Assembly (NCBI RefSeq): GCF_000931445.1
Contig: NZ_CP010849.1
Coordinates: forward strand, 3,286,001 to 3,350,000
DNA length: 64,000 nt
Direction: 5' to 3'
Origin: Streptomyces cyaneogriseus subsp. noncyanogenus
GTDB lineage: Bacteria > Actinomycetota > Actinomycetes > Streptomycetales > Streptomycetaceae
The position numbers were made by a program, and so were the translations under genes. The notes beneath the pieces were generated by a model. That model was not told the origin of the DNA, ran no database searches, and was given only the letters and a program-made list of their open reading frames with translations. Shown here in pieces: positions 49,283 to 61,135 of this stretch (the stretch's first letter is position 1; every line of letters begins with the position of its first letter).

Positions 49283-50062
49283 ATGCGAACCCTCACTCGC
49301 GCCGGCGTTCTCGCCTGCGCGTCCTCGGCCGCGCTGCTGCTCGCGCCCGCCGCCCACGCCACCGCTCCGGGTGACAACGGGACGGTGAAGATCCACGACG
49401 CCGCCACCGGCGAGGAACTGCGGCGCAACGAGCCGCACGTCTGCACGTTCTACCTGGACGCCTTCGGTTTCGACGGCGGCCAGCGGGTCGACTGGCACAT
49501 CGAGTCCTGGGCACCGACGGCCGGTGTCAAGGGCGAGACGGTCAAGTCCGGCTCCCTGACCCTCGATGGCGAGGGCCACGGCCGGACGAACGACCTGTCG
49601 CTGCCGGACGGTCACTACAAGCTCTTCTGGAACTTCGCCGGTGAGAAGGGCTCCGCCAAGCACAAGGTGTTCTGGACGGACTGCGCGGAGTCGGAGGAGC
49701 CCGGTACGGCGCCCGGCGGCTCGGCCGCGCCGCCGTCGTCGCCGCCGGCCACCGCGGACGCGCCGCCGGTGTCCCCGGCCCCGTCCGAATCGGTGCCGTC
49801 CGACTCGGTGCCGTCCGACTCCGCCTCGTCCGGCGCCTCCGCCCCGTCCGGCTCCGCTGCCCCGTCGGGCTCCTCGACCTCGTCCGCCGCCCCGGTGCCG
49901 TCCGGGGCCCCGTCCGCGTCCGCGCAGGGCGGCGTCGTCGAGGGCGACCTAGCCGAGACCGGCAGCGGCATCCCGGCGGGTCTGCTGTCGGCGGCGGCGG
50001 CGGTGCTGGTCGCGGCCGGCGGTTTCCTGGTGTTCCGGCGTCGCAGGGCCGCCCGCGGCTGA
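49283..50062 (+). CDS. sortase-anchored surface protein (LAETG signal)
   Basis: 259 residues from ATG 49283; ATG 49268 would add five residues. The signal peptide ends near HATAP. A mature domain (about 30-140) has two Cys (HVCTFYLD and FWTDCAE) and probably a beta-sandwich fold, followed by a 90-residue Ser/Pro/Ala linker. The C-terminus is a cell-wall sorting signal: LAETG, a hydrophobic helix (AGLLSAAAAVLVAAGGFLVF) and the basic tail RRRRAARG. LAxTG is the motif used by class E sortases of Streptomyces, such as those attaching chaplins. The protein is thus displayed on the cell wall; its function is unknown. Confidence 0.85.
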   Translation: MRTLTRAGVLACASSAALLLAPAAHATAPGDNGTVKIHDAATGEELRRNEPHVCTFYLDAFGFDGGQRVDWHIESWAPTAGVKGETVKSGSLTLDGEGHGRTNDLSLPDGHYKLFWNFAGEKGSAKHKVFWTDCAESEEPGTAPGGSAAPPSSPPATADAPPVSPAPSESVPSDSVPSDSASSGASAPSGSAAPSGSSTSSAAPVPSGAPSASAQGGVVEGDLAETGSGIPAGLLSAAAAVLVAAGGFLVFRRRRAARG

Positions 50063-50081
50063 GGGCCGCACGGCGAGCGCG

Positions 50082-50134
50082 CACAAGGGGGGTGCCCCCG
50101 GGCCCGTACGGAGCCCGGGGGCACCCCCCTTGTG
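50082..50134. terminator. strong bidirectional terminator
   Basis: A 22-bp perfect stem (50082-50103 with 50113-50134) and a 9-nt loop lie between the convergent surface-protein and ppc genes. Confidence 0.88.
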
Positions 50135-50146
50135 GCACAGGTGTGA

Positions 50147-52888
<2,742 letters not shown>

Positions 52889-53096
52889 AGGTGCGGCTCC
52901 TTGCAGTGTTGAAGCTCGTCTGGGAGGGAACCCGGACGGACGTCTCGCGCGGCGCACGCCGCTTGCGGGCCGGACGTCCGGGAAGAAAACTTCAGAGCGG
53001 ACCGCGCTGTCCGACCGTCTCCAAGTCTAGGTGTCGAGTCGGACGCGCAGGCTCGTGGGCCTTGCCGCCGAGGATCGCGCTGCCATACTTACGACG

Positions 53097-53116
53097 CCGT
53101 AGGTTACGGGACCGTA
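53097..53116. promoter_or_regulatory. triple CCGTA operator upstream of the desaturase
   Basis: CCGTA-GGT-TACGG-GA-CCGTA: three alternating elements form two overlapping inverted repeats 64-83 bp before the desaturase start. TAGGTT and TAGGAA hexamers within it may be -10 boxes. A TetR-family gene is co-transcribed with the desaturase, so it is the obvious candidate to bind here. Confidence 0.6.
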
Positions 53117-53179
53117 GGAACTGGGCACCGTTTTCGCAGCGCGGCACACTCACAACCCTCGACCCCACAGGGGACGCGT

Positions 53180-54190
53180 ATGACCACAAGCTCCGATGTG
53201 ATCGCACAGGCTCCGAAGGCGCCCGACGACACCACCACGCCCTCCGCCACACTGGGTGGCGAGCAGAAGCGTTCGATCGAACAGATCACGCTGCTGCTGT
53301 TCATCACCGTTCCGTTCCTCGCGCTGCTGGCGGCGGTGCCGCTGGCGTGGGGGTGGGGCGTGAGCTGGCTGGATCTCGGCCTGCTGGTGTTCTTCTACTT
53401 CCTGGGCTGCCACGGCATCACCATCGGCTTCCACCGCCACTTCACCCACGGCTCCTTCAAGGCGAAGCGGCCGTTGAAGATCGCGCTGGCGATCATGGGG
53501 TCGATGGCGGTCGAGGGGCCGCTGGTGCGCTGGGTCGCCGACCACCGCAAGCACCACAAGTACTCCGACCACGAGGGCGATCCGCACTCCCCGTGGCGGT
53601 ACGGCGAGACGGTCCCGGCCCTGATGAAGGGCCTGTGGTGGGCGCACATCGGGTGGATGTTCGACGAGGAGCAGACCCCGCAGGACAAGTACGCGCCGGA
53701 TCTGATCAAGGACCGGACGCTGCGTGCGATCTCCCGCCAGTTCGCCCTGTGGACGGCGGTGTCCCTGCTGCTGCCGCCGCTGATCGGCGGTCTGGTCACC
53801 ATGTCGTGGTGGGGGGCGTTCACCGCGTTCTTCTGGGGCTCACTCGTCCGGGTGGCGCTGCTGCACCATGTCACGTGGTCGATCAACTCGATCTGCCACG
53901 CGGTCGGCAAGCGGCCGTTCAAGTCGCGTGACCGTTCGGGCAACGTGTGGTGGCTGGCGATCCTGTCCTGCGGCGAGTCCTGGCACAACCTGCACCATGC
54001 CGACCCGACCTCGGCGCGGCACGGTGTGGAGCGCGGCCAGCTCGACTCCTCGGCCCGTCTGATCCGCTGGTTCGAGCAGCTGGGCTGGGCGTACGACGTG
54101 CGCTGGCCGTCGCGCTCGCGTATCGATGCGCGCCGTAACGACGGGGAAGGCGGCTCCCGGCGCGGGAAGGAATCCGTCAAGGCGGCATGA
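53180..54190 (+). CDS. acyl-CoA/acyl-lipid delta-9 fatty acid desaturase
   Basis: 336 residues. Four hydrophobic segments and the three His boxes of membrane di-iron desaturases are present: HRHFTH (85-90), HRKHH (122-126) and ESWHNLHHADP (HNLHH 269-273). The sequence FLGCHGITIGFHRHFTHGSF is characteristic of stearoyl-CoA-type enzymes. It introduces cis double bonds in acyl chains to control fluidity. The cyclopropane synthase encoded at 4533 uses such unsaturated chains, though the genes are far apart. The stop overlaps the TetR start as ATGA. A CCGTA-type operator lies upstream. Confidence 0.93.
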   Translation: MTTSSDVIAQAPKAPDDTTTPSATLGGEQKRSIEQITLLLFITVPFLALLAAVPLAWGWGVSWLDLGLLVFFYFLGCHGITIGFHRHFTHGSFKAKRPLKIALAIMGSMAVEGPLVRWVADHRKHHKYSDHEGDPHSPWRYGETVPALMKGLWWAHIGWMFDEEQTPQDKYAPDLIKDRTLRAISRQFALWTAVSLLLPPLIGGLVTMSWWGAFTAFFWGSLVRVALLHHVTWSINSICHAVGKRPFKSRDRSGNVWWLAILSCGESWHNLHHADPTSARHGVERGQLDSSARLIRWFEQLGWAYDVRWPSRSRIDARRNDGEGGSRRGKESVKAA

Positions 54191-54861
54191 TGGTCGCTGT
54201 GGCGACCGACTCCAGCACCCCCAGCAACGACAAGCCGCGGCGTGCGCGCCGTACCCGGATGACCGGTGCCGAGCGCCGCCAGCAGCTCCTGGAGATCGGT
54301 CGCACCCTCTTCGCGGCCAAGGGTTTCGAGGGCACCTCGGTGGAGGAGATCGCGGCGAAGGCCGGGGTGTCCAAGCCGGTGGTGTACGAGCACTTCGGCG
54401 GCAAGGAGGGGCTGTACGCCGTGGTGGTGGACCGCGAGATGCGGTGCCTGCTGGACATGGTGACGGGCTCGCTCACCGCGGGCCACCCCCGCGAACTGCT
54501 GGAGCAGGCGGCGTTCGCGCTGCTGGACTACATCGAGGAGTACACGGACGGGTTCCGCATCCTGGTCCGCGACTCGCCCATCCCCCAGTCGACGGGGTCC
54601 TTCGCCTCGCTCATCTCGGACATCGCCACCCAGGTGGAGGACATCCTCGGCAAGGAGTTCAAGAGCCGGGGCTTCGATCCCAAGCTGGCCCCGCTGTACG
54701 CGCAGGCGCTGGTCGGCATGGTGGCGCTGACCGGCCAGTGGTGGCTGGACGTGCGCCGTCCGAAGAAGGCGGAGGTGGCGGCCCATCTGGTGAACCTGGC
54801 GTGGCACGGCCTGGACGGGCTGGAGCCCAGGCCGCGGCTGATAGGGCACCGGAAGTCCTGA
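54187..54861 (+). CDS. TetR-family transcriptional regulator
   Basis: 224 residues from ATG 54187; ATG 54190 or GTG 54199 would shorten it slightly. The N-terminal HTH is classical: RRQQLLEIGRTLFAAKGFEG, then SVEEIAAKAGVSKPVVYEHF and GGKEGLYAVVVDREM. The helical ligand domain has SFASLISDIATQVEDILG and a conserved ALVGMVALTGQWW segment. Its overlap with the desaturase gene implies control of that operon, with a fatty-acyl effector as the likely ligand, as in related acyl-responsive regulators. Proposed target: the repeats at 53097-53116. Confidence 0.9.
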   Translation: MMVAVATDSSTPSNDKPRRARRTRMTGAERRQQLLEIGRTLFAAKGFEGTSVEEIAAKAGVSKPVVYEHFGGKEGLYAVVVDREMRCLLDMVTGSLTAGHPRELLEQAAFALLDYIEEYTDGFRILVRDSPIPQSTGSFASLISDIATQVEDILGKEFKSRGFDPKLAPLYAQALVGMVALTGQWWLDVRRPKKAEVAAHLVNLAWHGLDGLEPRPRLIGHRKS

Positions 54862-54867
54862 TCCGCG

Positions 54868-55677
54868 TCACGCGGGCCTGCGGGCGACCGCGAACACCCG
54901 GCGGAACGGGAACGGGGTGCCGTGCGGTCCGGCCGGGTAGGCCCGGCGCAGGGCGGCCCGGTAGGCGTCGACGAAGGCGTCCCGGGCCGCCGGGTCGTCG
55001 TCCAGTGCGGTCAGCACCGGCCGCAGCGCGGTGCCCTTCACCCAGTCGAGGACGGCGTCCTCGCCCGTCAGGAGATGGACGTACGTCGTCTCCCACACAT
55101 CGGCGGTGCAGCCGAGGGCGGTGAGGCGGTCCAGGTAGGCGACGGGGGTGAGGACGGCGTCGTCGTGGCGCAGGACGCCGGCGAGGCGGGTGCGCCAGCG
55201 GGGGGTGTCGGCGAGGTCCCGCAGCAGGCGGTGGCTGGGGGCGTCGAAGTTGCCGGGCACCTGGAAGGCGAGGGTGCCGCCGGGGACGAGGGCGTCGGTC
55301 CAGGCGGGGAAGAGCGCGGCGTGGTCCGGCACCCACTGGAGGGCGGCGTTGGAGACGATCAGGTCGTGGGGCCCGTCGGGGGTCCAGGTGCGGGCGTCGG
55401 CGTGGACGAAGTCCAGGCGGCCGCCGCCGCGGGTGGGGCCGGAGTGCCGGCGGGCCCGGTCGAGCATCCGGGGGGAGTTGTCGTAGCCGGTGACGCGGGC
55501 GGCGGGCCAGCGGTCGGCGAGCAGGGCGGTGAGGGTGCCGGGGCCGCAGCCGAGGTCGGCGACGCGCGGGGCGTCGGTGGCCGGGTCGGGGACGCGGGCG
55601 AGGAGGTCGGTGAAGGGGCGGGCGCGGTCACCGGCGTGGCGGAGGTACTGGGCGGGGTCCCAGACGGGTTCGGCCAT
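54868..55677 (-). CDS. tam: trans-aconitate 2-methyltransferase
   Basis: 269 residues from ATG 55677, after GGAGAAGG. WDPAQYLRHAGDRARPFTDLLARV is the typical Tam opening, VADLGCGPGTLTALL is SAM motif I, and NAALQWVPDHAALFP with FQVPGNFDAPSH are Tam signatures. It methylates trans-aconitate, a spontaneous by-product that inhibits aconitase, relieving the TCA cycle. It is divergent from tamR with a perfect palindrome between. In S. coelicolor this pair responds to citrate-type ligands during oxidative stress. Confidence 0.92.
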   Translation of the reverse strand: MAEPVWDPAQYLRHAGDRARPFTDLLARVPDPATDAPRVADLGCGPGTLTALLADRWPAARVTGYDNSPRMLDRARRHSGPTRGGGRLDFVHADARTWTPDGPHDLIVSNAALQWVPDHAALFPAWTDALVPGGTLAFQVPGNFDAPSHRLLRDLADTPRWRTRLAGVLRHDDAVLTPVAYLDRLTALGCTADVWETTYVHLLTGEDAVLDWVKGTALRPVLTALDDDPAARDAFVDAYRAALRRAYPAGPHGTPFPFRRVFAVARRPA

Positions 55678-55700
55678 GCCGCCACCTTCTCCCCAATGTG

Positions 55701-55714
55701 TCTTGACGTCAAGA
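55701..55714. promoter_or_regulatory. TamR palindromic operator
   Basis: TCTTGACGTCAAGA is a perfect 14-bp palindrome in the 71-bp gap between tam and tamR, with a second TGTCGACA palindrome 8 bp further. A MarR-type dimer of TamR is expected to bind and control both genes. Confidence 0.8.
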
Positions 55715-55748
55715 GACTTCATGTCGACACAACCACTACACTGATCGT

Positions 55749-56246
55749 ATGGAGGACGAGGTCGATCGGCTGGTCGCAGCATGGCGCCGGGAGCGCCCGG
55801 ACCTCGACGTGGAACCGCTCGAGGTGCTCAGCCGCGTGAGCAGGCTGGCCCGGCACCTGGACCGCGCACGCCGACTGGCCTTCTCCGAGCACCAGTTGGA
55901 GCCCTGGGAGTTCGACGTCCTCACGGCGCTGCGCCGTGCGGGCACCCCGTACCAGCTCTCGCCCGGCCAGCTGCTGACCCAGACCCTGGTCACCTCGGGC
56001 ACGATGACCAACCGCATCGACCGCCTGGCCAAGAAGGGCCTGGTGGAGCGGCTGCCCGACCCCAGCGACCGCCGGGGCGTGCTGGTGCGGCTGACGGACG
56101 AGGGCCGGGACCGCGCCGACCAGGCCCTGGCGGGGCTGCTGGACCAGGAGCGCGCGATCCTGGCGGAGCTCTCCCGGGCCCAGCGGATGGAACTGGCCGG
56201 ACTCCTACGCCAGCTGACCGCCCCGTTCGACAACATCCCGGGATAG
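55749..56246 (+). CDS. tamR: MarR-family regulator of trans-aconitate methyltransferase
   Basis: 165 residues. MEDEVDRLVAAWRRERPDLD starts a helical dimerisation arm. The winged helix is EFDVLTALRRAGTPYQLSPG, then VTSGTMTNRIDRLAKKGLVE and the wing DPSDRRGVLVRLT. MarR/UrtR-like proteins respond to small carboxylates, and TamR of S. coelicolor binds citrate, cis-aconitate and related ligands. Divergent arrangement with tam and the palindrome support the name. The last 42 bp overlap the 3' end of the convergent response-regulator gene. Confidence 0.9.
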   Translation: MEDEVDRLVAAWRRERPDLDVEPLEVLSRVSRLARHLDRARRLAFSEHQLEPWEFDVLTALRRAGTPYQLSPGQLLTQTLVTSGTMTNRIDRLAKKGLVERLPDPSDRRGVLVRLTDEGRDRADQALAGLLDQERAILAELSRAQRMELAGLLRQLTAPFDNIPG

Positions 56247-56972
56247 GTCGGCCGGTCCCACCCCGGCCCGCCGGGCCAGCGCGACCGCGGCGAGGGTGGA
56301 GTGCACGCCCAGTTTGCCCAGCACGTTCTGCATATGGGTGCGCACGGTGTGCGGGGACAGGTAGAGCCGCTCGGCGACGGCCTTGCGCCCGAGCCCGGCG
56401 ACCATGCAGCGCAGCACCTCCCGCTCGCGCGGTGTCAGGGACTCCACCAGCCGCTCGCTCTCGCTGCGGTGCTTGCGGGCGGCGGTCAGCTCCCGCAGGA
56501 CGCCCGTCAGCAGGGCGGGCGGCAGATGCGTCTCGTCGCGCAGCACGCCGCGGATGACGGCGAGCAGCCGCGACAGGGAGCAGTCCTTGGCCACCCACCC
56601 GGAGGCACCGGCCTGCAACGCGAGGGCCGCCCGCCGGGGGTCGTCCTTCTCGGCGAGCACCACGACCCGCACACCCGGCTGCGCCGAGCGCACCCCGGAG
56701 ACGAGCGAGATCCCGTCGACCACCCCGTCCTCGCCGCCGCCGTGCACGGGCGCCGCGGACCGCAGCCCGGGGGCGCCGGCGCCCAGGTCGGCGTCGACGA
56801 GCAGCACGTCGTACCGGCGCCCCTCGCCCGCCGCCCGCTCCAGGCAGCGCAGCGCGGCCGGTCCGCTGCCGGCCGCGGAGACGTCGACGTCGGGCTCGGC
56901 GGCCAGGGCGGCGGCGAGCGACTCGGCGAAGATGCGGTGGTCGTCGACGACCAGCACTCGGATGCGAACCAC
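56205..56972 (-). CDS. orphan LuxR-type response regulator
   Basis: 255 residues from GTG 56972. The receiver domain (about 1-150) begins RVLVVDDHRIFAESLA with phospho-acceptor Asp60 in VLLVDADL, and carries a Gly-rich insert (about 63-90) not usual in the family. AEKDDPRRAALALQAGASGW precedes the linker. The C-terminal HTH (about 185-240: LTPREREVLRCMVAGLGRKA, then LYLSPHTVRTHMQNVLGKLG) is typical NarL/LuxR. No kinase is adjacent. Its 3' end overlaps convergent tamR by 42 bp, so antisense transcription between them is likely. Confidence 0.9.
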   Translation of the reverse strand: MVRIRVLVVDDHRIFAESLAAALAAEPDVDVSAAGSGPAALRCLERAAGEGRRYDVLLVDADLGAGAPGLRSAAPVHGGGEDGVVDGISLVSGVRSAQPGVRVVVLAEKDDPRRAALALQAGASGWVAKDCSLSRLLAVIRGVLRDETHLPPALLTGVLRELTAARKHRSESERLVESLTPREREVLRCMVAGLGRKAVAERLYLSPHTVRTHMQNVLGKLGVHSTLAAVALARRAGVGPADLSRDVVERGGQLA

Positions 56973-57273
56973 GAAACCCCCTTCCCCGCGCTCCCGAGGA
57001 GCAGGGGATCACCCGACCGTCACAGGGCGGCACCGCACGGGTACGACACCCGGGACCCCGTGTCCGAACCGTTCGCACCGGGGACGGGTCGCCGCAGCCG
57101 CACGGCCGCCGCCGTCCGTAGAACCGCTACCCCCGCCCCGGGCGCCGTACCCGGCTTCTCGCCCCCTGAACGGCACCGGCCCCCACCGGTGCTGCTCCTC
57201 AGGGTACGGACGGGGGCGGGGAGCGGAAGTCTATTTGCAGAACTGACGGTCCGGCGCGTTTATGGTGTGCCGC

Positions 57274-57717
57274 ATGTTTCGTCTTGAGACAGAAGTCGAC
57301 ATGGCGCGGCGCGAGCTGCTGCGGTCCCGCCTGAGGGAGACGAACACCGCGGCCTCCCCCGTCCTGCGCGCCCTGCGCGGCACCCCGCGCGCCCGCGAGG
57401 CCCCCCTGCACGTCTGGGCGTCGGACGCGGCCGGCGGTCTGGCCGGCGGGCTCGTCGGCCACACCTGGGCCGGCTGGCTGCACGTGACCTATCTGTGGGT
57501 CGACTCCCGGCACCGGGGGGCGGGCCTCGGTTCGCGTCTGCTGTCCGAGGCCGAACGCGTCGCCCGCACCGACCGGGACTGCCGCGCGGTGCGCCTGGAG
57601 ACCTGGGACTTCCAGGCGCCCGGCTTCTACCGGAAGCGGGGCTACGAGGTGGTGGGCGTGATCCCCGACTACCCGCCGGGGATCACCGAGTACACGCTGA
57701 CGAAGGCGCTGGACTGA
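57274..57717 (+). CDS. GNAT-family N-acetyltransferase
   Basis: 147 residues from ATG 57274. Alternatives at 57262 and 57301 exist and no clear ribosome site decides. The acetyl-CoA loop is WVDSRHRGAGLGSRLLSEAE (Q/RxxGxG/A as RGAGLG), preceded by beta strands around GLVGHTWAGWLHVTYLWVD and followed by VRLETWDFQAPGFYRKRGYE, the final GNAT signature. It transfers an acetyl group to an unknown amine. It is 1-2 bp from the convergent galK stop. Confidence 0.88.
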   Translation: MFRLETEVDMARRELLRSRLRETNTAASPVLRALRGTPRAREAPLHVWASDAAGGLAGGLVGHTWAGWLHVTYLWVDSRHRGAGLGSRLLSEAERVARTDRDCRAVRLETWDFQAPGFYRKRGYEVVGVIPDYPPGITEYTLTKALD

Positions 57718-57718
57718 C

Positions 57719-58909
57719 TCAGGCCAGCCGTCGCGCCCCCGCCGACGGCACCGCCTCGAACACGCGCGGCGCGGTGAGACCGGCCCGCGCGAACGCCTCC
57801 TGGACCGCCTTGGTCAGGGTCTCCACGTCCGCGGCCCGGGCCAGGACGATCGCCGAGCCGCCGAAGCCGCCGCCCGTCATCCGGGCGCCGAGCGCCCCCT
57901 CGGCCAGGGCGGTGTCGACGACGAGGTCCAGCTCGGGGCAGGAGATGCGGAAGTCGTCCCGCAGCGAGGCGTGGCCCTCGGTCAGCACCGGGCCGATCTC
58001 CCGGGTCCTGCCCGACTCCAGCAGGGACACCACGCGCTCCACCCGCTCGTCCTCGGTGACGACGTGCCGGACCAGGCGGCGCACCTCCTCGTCGTCGCCG
58101 AGCCGCTCCAGCGCCGCCTCCAGCCCGTCGTAGGGCACGTCGCGCAGGGCGTCGACGCCGAGCAGGGCGGCGCCCTTCTCGCAGCCGGCCCGGCGCTTGC
58201 CGTACTCGCCCTCGCTGTGGGCGTGCTTGACCTGCGTGTCGACGACCAGCAGGCGCATGCCCTCGGCGGCCAGGTCGAAGGGGATCTGCCGCTGGGACAG
58301 GTCGCGGGTGTCCAGGAACAGGGCGTGGCCGGCCTCGCAGCAGGCCGCGGCGGTCTGGTCCATGATGCCGACGGGGGCGCCGACGTAGACGTTCTCCGCG
58401 CGCTGGCACAGGCGGGCGAGCTGCCAGCCGCGCAGCCCGAGGCCGTACAGGTCGTTGAGGGCGAGCGCCACCACGACCTCCAGGGCGGCCGACGACGACA
58501 GGCCGGCGCCCGCCGGGACCGTCGAGGCCAGGTGGATGTCGGCGCCGGTGATCTCGTGGCCGGCCTCGCGCAGCGCCCAGACCACGCCCGCCGGGTACGC
58601 CGTCCAGCCCCGGTCGGTCCCGGGGGCGAGGTCCGCCACGCGCAGCTCGGTCACCCCGCCGGTGCCGTCCGTGTCCCCGGCGCCGTCGCCGATGTCGGCC
58701 GAGTGCAGGCGCAGCAGGCCGTCCGTGCGCCGGGACACGGCGGCGACGGCCGTGTGCGGGAGGGCGAACGGCATGACGAAGCCGTCGTTGTAGTCGGTGT
58801 GTTCACCGATGAGGTTCACCCGGCCCGGCGCCGCCCACACTCCTTCCGGACCGGCCCCGTACAGCCGCGTGAACCGCTCGGCGACAGCCTCTGCGACAGC
58901 CTCGCTCAT
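57719..58909 (-). CDS. galK: galactokinase
   Basis: 396 residues. The GHMP kinase signatures are clear: NLIGEHTDYNDGFVMPFALP near the N-terminus, VPAGAGLSSSAALEV (ATP loop, about 130-145) and ARMTGGGFGGSAIVL at the C-terminus, with the catalytic Asp in GIMDQTA. It phosphorylates galactose at C1, the first step of the Leloir pathway. It is last of galT-galE-galK on the minus strand, 25 bp after galE. Confidence 0.96.
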   Translation of the reverse strand: MSEAVAEAVAERFTRLYGAGPEGVWAAPGRVNLIGEHTDYNDGFVMPFALPHTAVAAVSRRTDGLLRLHSADIGDGAGDTDGTGGVTELRVADLAPGTDRGWTAYPAGVVWALREAGHEITGADIHLASTVPAGAGLSSSAALEVVVALALNDLYGLGLRGWQLARLCQRAENVYVGAPVGIMDQTAAACCEAGHALFLDTRDLSQRQIPFDLAAEGMRLLVVDTQVKHAHSEGEYGKRRAGCEKGAALLGVDALRDVPYDGLEAALERLGDDEEVRRLVRHVVTEDERVERVVSLLESGRTREIGPVLTEGHASLRDDFRISCPELDLVVDTALAEGALGARMTGGGFGGSAIVLARAADVETLTKAVQEAFARAGLTAPRVFEAVPSAGARRLA

Positions 58910-58934
58910 CCCTGACCCTGACCCTTCGTACGTT

Positions 58935-59897
58935 CTACTGCGCGCGCTTCTGCGCGAACTCCCACGCGTCCGCGACGATCTCCGCGAGGTCCGCGCGCGT
59001 CGGATTCCAGCCCAGCTTCTCGCGGGCGGTCGCGGCCGACGCCACCAGGACCGCCGGATCGCCGCCGCGGCGCGGCGCGACGACCTCGGGGACGGGGTGG
59101 CCGGTGACCCGGCGGACCGTCTCGACGACCTCGCGCACCGAGAAGCCGTTGCCGTTGCCGAGGTTGCAGATCAGGTGCTCGCCGGGGGTGGCCGCGTCCA
59201 GCGCCAGCAGGTGGGCCTCGGCCAGGTCGGCCACGTGGATGTAGTCGCGCACGCAGGTGCCGTCCGGCGTCGGGTAGTCGTCGCCGTAGACGGAGATCGC
59301 CTCGCGGCGGCCCTGCGCGACCTGGAGGACGAGCGGGATCAGGTGCGACTCGGGGTCGTGGCGCTCGCCGTACTCGCCGTAGGCGCCCGCCACGTTGAAG
59401 TAGCGCAGCGACACGGCGCCCAGGCCGTGCGCGGCGGCCTCACCGGTGATCATGTGGTCGACGGCGAGCTTGGAGGCGCCGTAGGGGCTGGTGGGCCGGG
59501 TCGGCGCGGACTCGGTGATCGGGACCTGCTCGGGCTCGCCGTAGGTCGCCGCCGTGGAGGAGAAGACCAGCTTGCGCACGCCCGCGGTGCGCATGGCCTC
59601 CAGCAGGGCCATGGTGCCGCCGACGTTGTTGTCCCAGTACTTCTCCGGCTTCACCACCGACTCGCCGACCTGGGAGAACGCGGCGAAGTGCAGCACCCCG
59701 TCGTACGAGGCGTCCAGCCACCGGGCGGCGTCGCGGATGTCGCCCTCGACGAAGGAGGCGCCGGCGGGCACGCCCTCCCGGAAGCCCGTGGAGAGGTTGT
59801 CGAGCACGACGACCTCGTGCCCCGCCTCCAGCAGGTGCTGGGCGACGACACTGCCGACATACCCCGCACCACCGGTGACCAGGTACTTCCCACTCAT
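58935..59897 (-). CDS. galE: UDP-glucose 4-epimerase
   Basis: 320 residues from ATG 59897, which shares one base with the galT stop (TGATG), so translation is coupled; an upstream TTG is less likely. The NAD-binding GGAGYVGS loop is near the N-terminus, the catalytic Ser/Tyr/Lys set is in FSSTAATYG and YGASK, and [13 protein letters not shown] and TRVRDYIHV-type sequence ([19 protein letters not shown]) are family signatures. It interconverts UDP-galactose and UDP-glucose and may also supply UDP-galactose for the wall. Confidence 0.96.
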   Translation of the reverse strand: MSGKYLVTGGAGYVGSVVAQHLLEAGHEVVVLDNLSTGFREGVPAGASFVEGDIRDAARWLDASYDGVLHFAAFSQVGESVVKPEKYWDNNVGGTMALLEAMRTAGVRKLVFSSTAATYGEPEQVPITESAPTRPTSPYGASKLAVDHMITGEAAAHGLGAVSLRYFNVAGAYGEYGERHDPESHLIPLVLQVAQGRREAISVYGDDYPTPDGTCVRDYIHVADLAEAHLLALDAATPGEHLICNLGNGNGFSVREVVETVRRVTGHPVPEVVAPRRGGDPAVLVASAATAREKLGWNPTRADLAEIVADAWEFAQKRAQ

Positions 59898-60955
59898 CAA
59901 CTCGCTACCTCTCGCAGTCGCTCGGCCGCGCGCTCCGGCGGCACGTCGTTGATGAACACGCTCATGCCGGACTCGGAACCCGCGAGGAACTTCAGCTTGC
60001 CGGACGTACGGCGAATGGTGAAAAGCTCGAGGTGGAGCGCGAAGTCGTCGCGGCCGACCCCGTCGAACTCCTCCAGCGTCCCGAACGGGGCCTGGTGCCA
60101 GGCGGCGATGTACGGCGTCGGAGGCTCCCCTTCACCGAAGATCCGGTCGAAGCGCCTCAACAGTTCCAGATAGACCTGGGGAAACTCTGTGCGCGCCGCC
60201 TCGTCCAGCCCCAGCAGGTCGGGGACCCGGCGCCTGGGGTACAGGTGCACCTCGTACGGCCAGTGCGCGGCGTACGGCACGAAGGCGACCCAGTGTTCAC
60301 CCTCAAGGACGACCCGCTCCCCGGCCCGTTCCCGCTCCACGACGGCGTCGAACAGGTTCTCCCCGCCCGTCGCCTCCTTGTGGGCGGCGAGTGAACGGAG
60401 CATCAGCGCGGTGCGCGGGGTGGTGAAGGGGTAAGCGTAGATCTGCCCGTGCGGGTGACCCAGCGTGACGCCGATCTCGGCGCCCCGGTTCTCGAAGCAG
60501 AACACCTGTTCAACGGAGGGCAGATGGGACAGCTCCGCGGTGCGGTCCGTCCAGGCGTCCAGAACCAGCCGGGCCTGCTCCTCGCTCAGATCGGCGAAGG
60601 AGGCGCGGTGGTCGGAGGTGAAGCAGACGACCTCGCACCGCCCGGAGTCACCGGCCAGCGAGGGGAAGCGGTTCTCGAAGACCACGACGTCGTACGAGGA
60701 GTCCGGGATCTCGCTCAGCCGCTCGCCCTGCGAGGGGCACAGGGGGCATTCGTCCGCGGGCGGGTGGTACGTGCGCCCCTGCCGGTGCGAGGCGACGGCC
60801 ACCGCGTCGCCGAGCAGCGCGTCCCGCCGGATCTCGGAGGTCGTGACGGTCCGCTCCAGGGGGCGGCGGTCGACGGCGTCCCGCACGGTGTCGTCGCGCA
60901 GGTCGTAGTAGATGAGCTCGCGGCCGTCGGCCAGCCGGGTCGAGGTCTTCTTCAC
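59897..60955 (-). CDS. galT: galactose-1-phosphate uridylyltransferase
   Basis: 352 residues. [20 protein letters not shown] holds the zinc CxxC pair and [11 protein letters not shown] is the conserved strand. The nucleophile is in [12 protein letters not shown] (His-x-His-x-Gln). It converts galactose-1-phosphate and UDP-glucose to UDP-galactose and glucose-1-phosphate. It is first in the galT-galE-galK operon. The 180-bp upstream gap carries the galP1-type control region and the divergent symporter gene. Confidence 0.95.
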   Translation of the reverse strand: MKKTSTRLADGRELIYYDLRDDTVRDAVDRRPLERTVTTSEIRRDALLGDAVAVASHRQGRTYHPPADECPLCPSQGERLSEIPDSSYDVVVFENRFPSLAGDSGRCEVVCFTSDHRASFADLSEEQARLVLDAWTDRTAELSHLPSVEQVFCFENRGAEIGVTLGHPHGQIYAYPFTTPRTALMLRSLAAHKEATGGENLFDAVVERERAGERVVLEGEHWVAFVPYAAHWPYEVHLYPRRRVPDLLGLDEAARTEFPQVYLELLRRFDRIFGEGEPPTPYIAAWHQAPFGTLEEFDGVGRDDFALHLELFTIRRTSGKLKFLAGSESGMSVFINDVPPERAAERLREVAS

Positions 60956-61135
60956 TGCCGGACTCCTCTACGCCCGCACCCAATCACCCAACACAATCAA
61001 ACATAACACACCACAACCGACCACCACCCCCCGCTCATCACGATCAAACAAAGAACACCACCGAAAGTGTTCATTTACTGAACGCGGAGGCGTAGGTTCC
61101 GTCCGGATCAAGTTCGCGCAACGAAGCGAGTTCTT
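60956..61135. promoter_or_regulatory. galP1-type control region of the galactose operon
   Basis: AT-richer than its surroundings. On the galT strand it has several spaced T/G hexamers (TTGATC, GTGATG, TGTGGTGTG, TTTGATTGTG, GGGTGATTGG), reminiscent of the TGTGAT-series operator described for Streptomyces galP1, the galactose-inducible, glucose-sensitive promoter. The divergent symporter start lies at the other edge, so galactose control may extend to it. Exact start sites cannot be set by eye. Confidence 0.6.
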
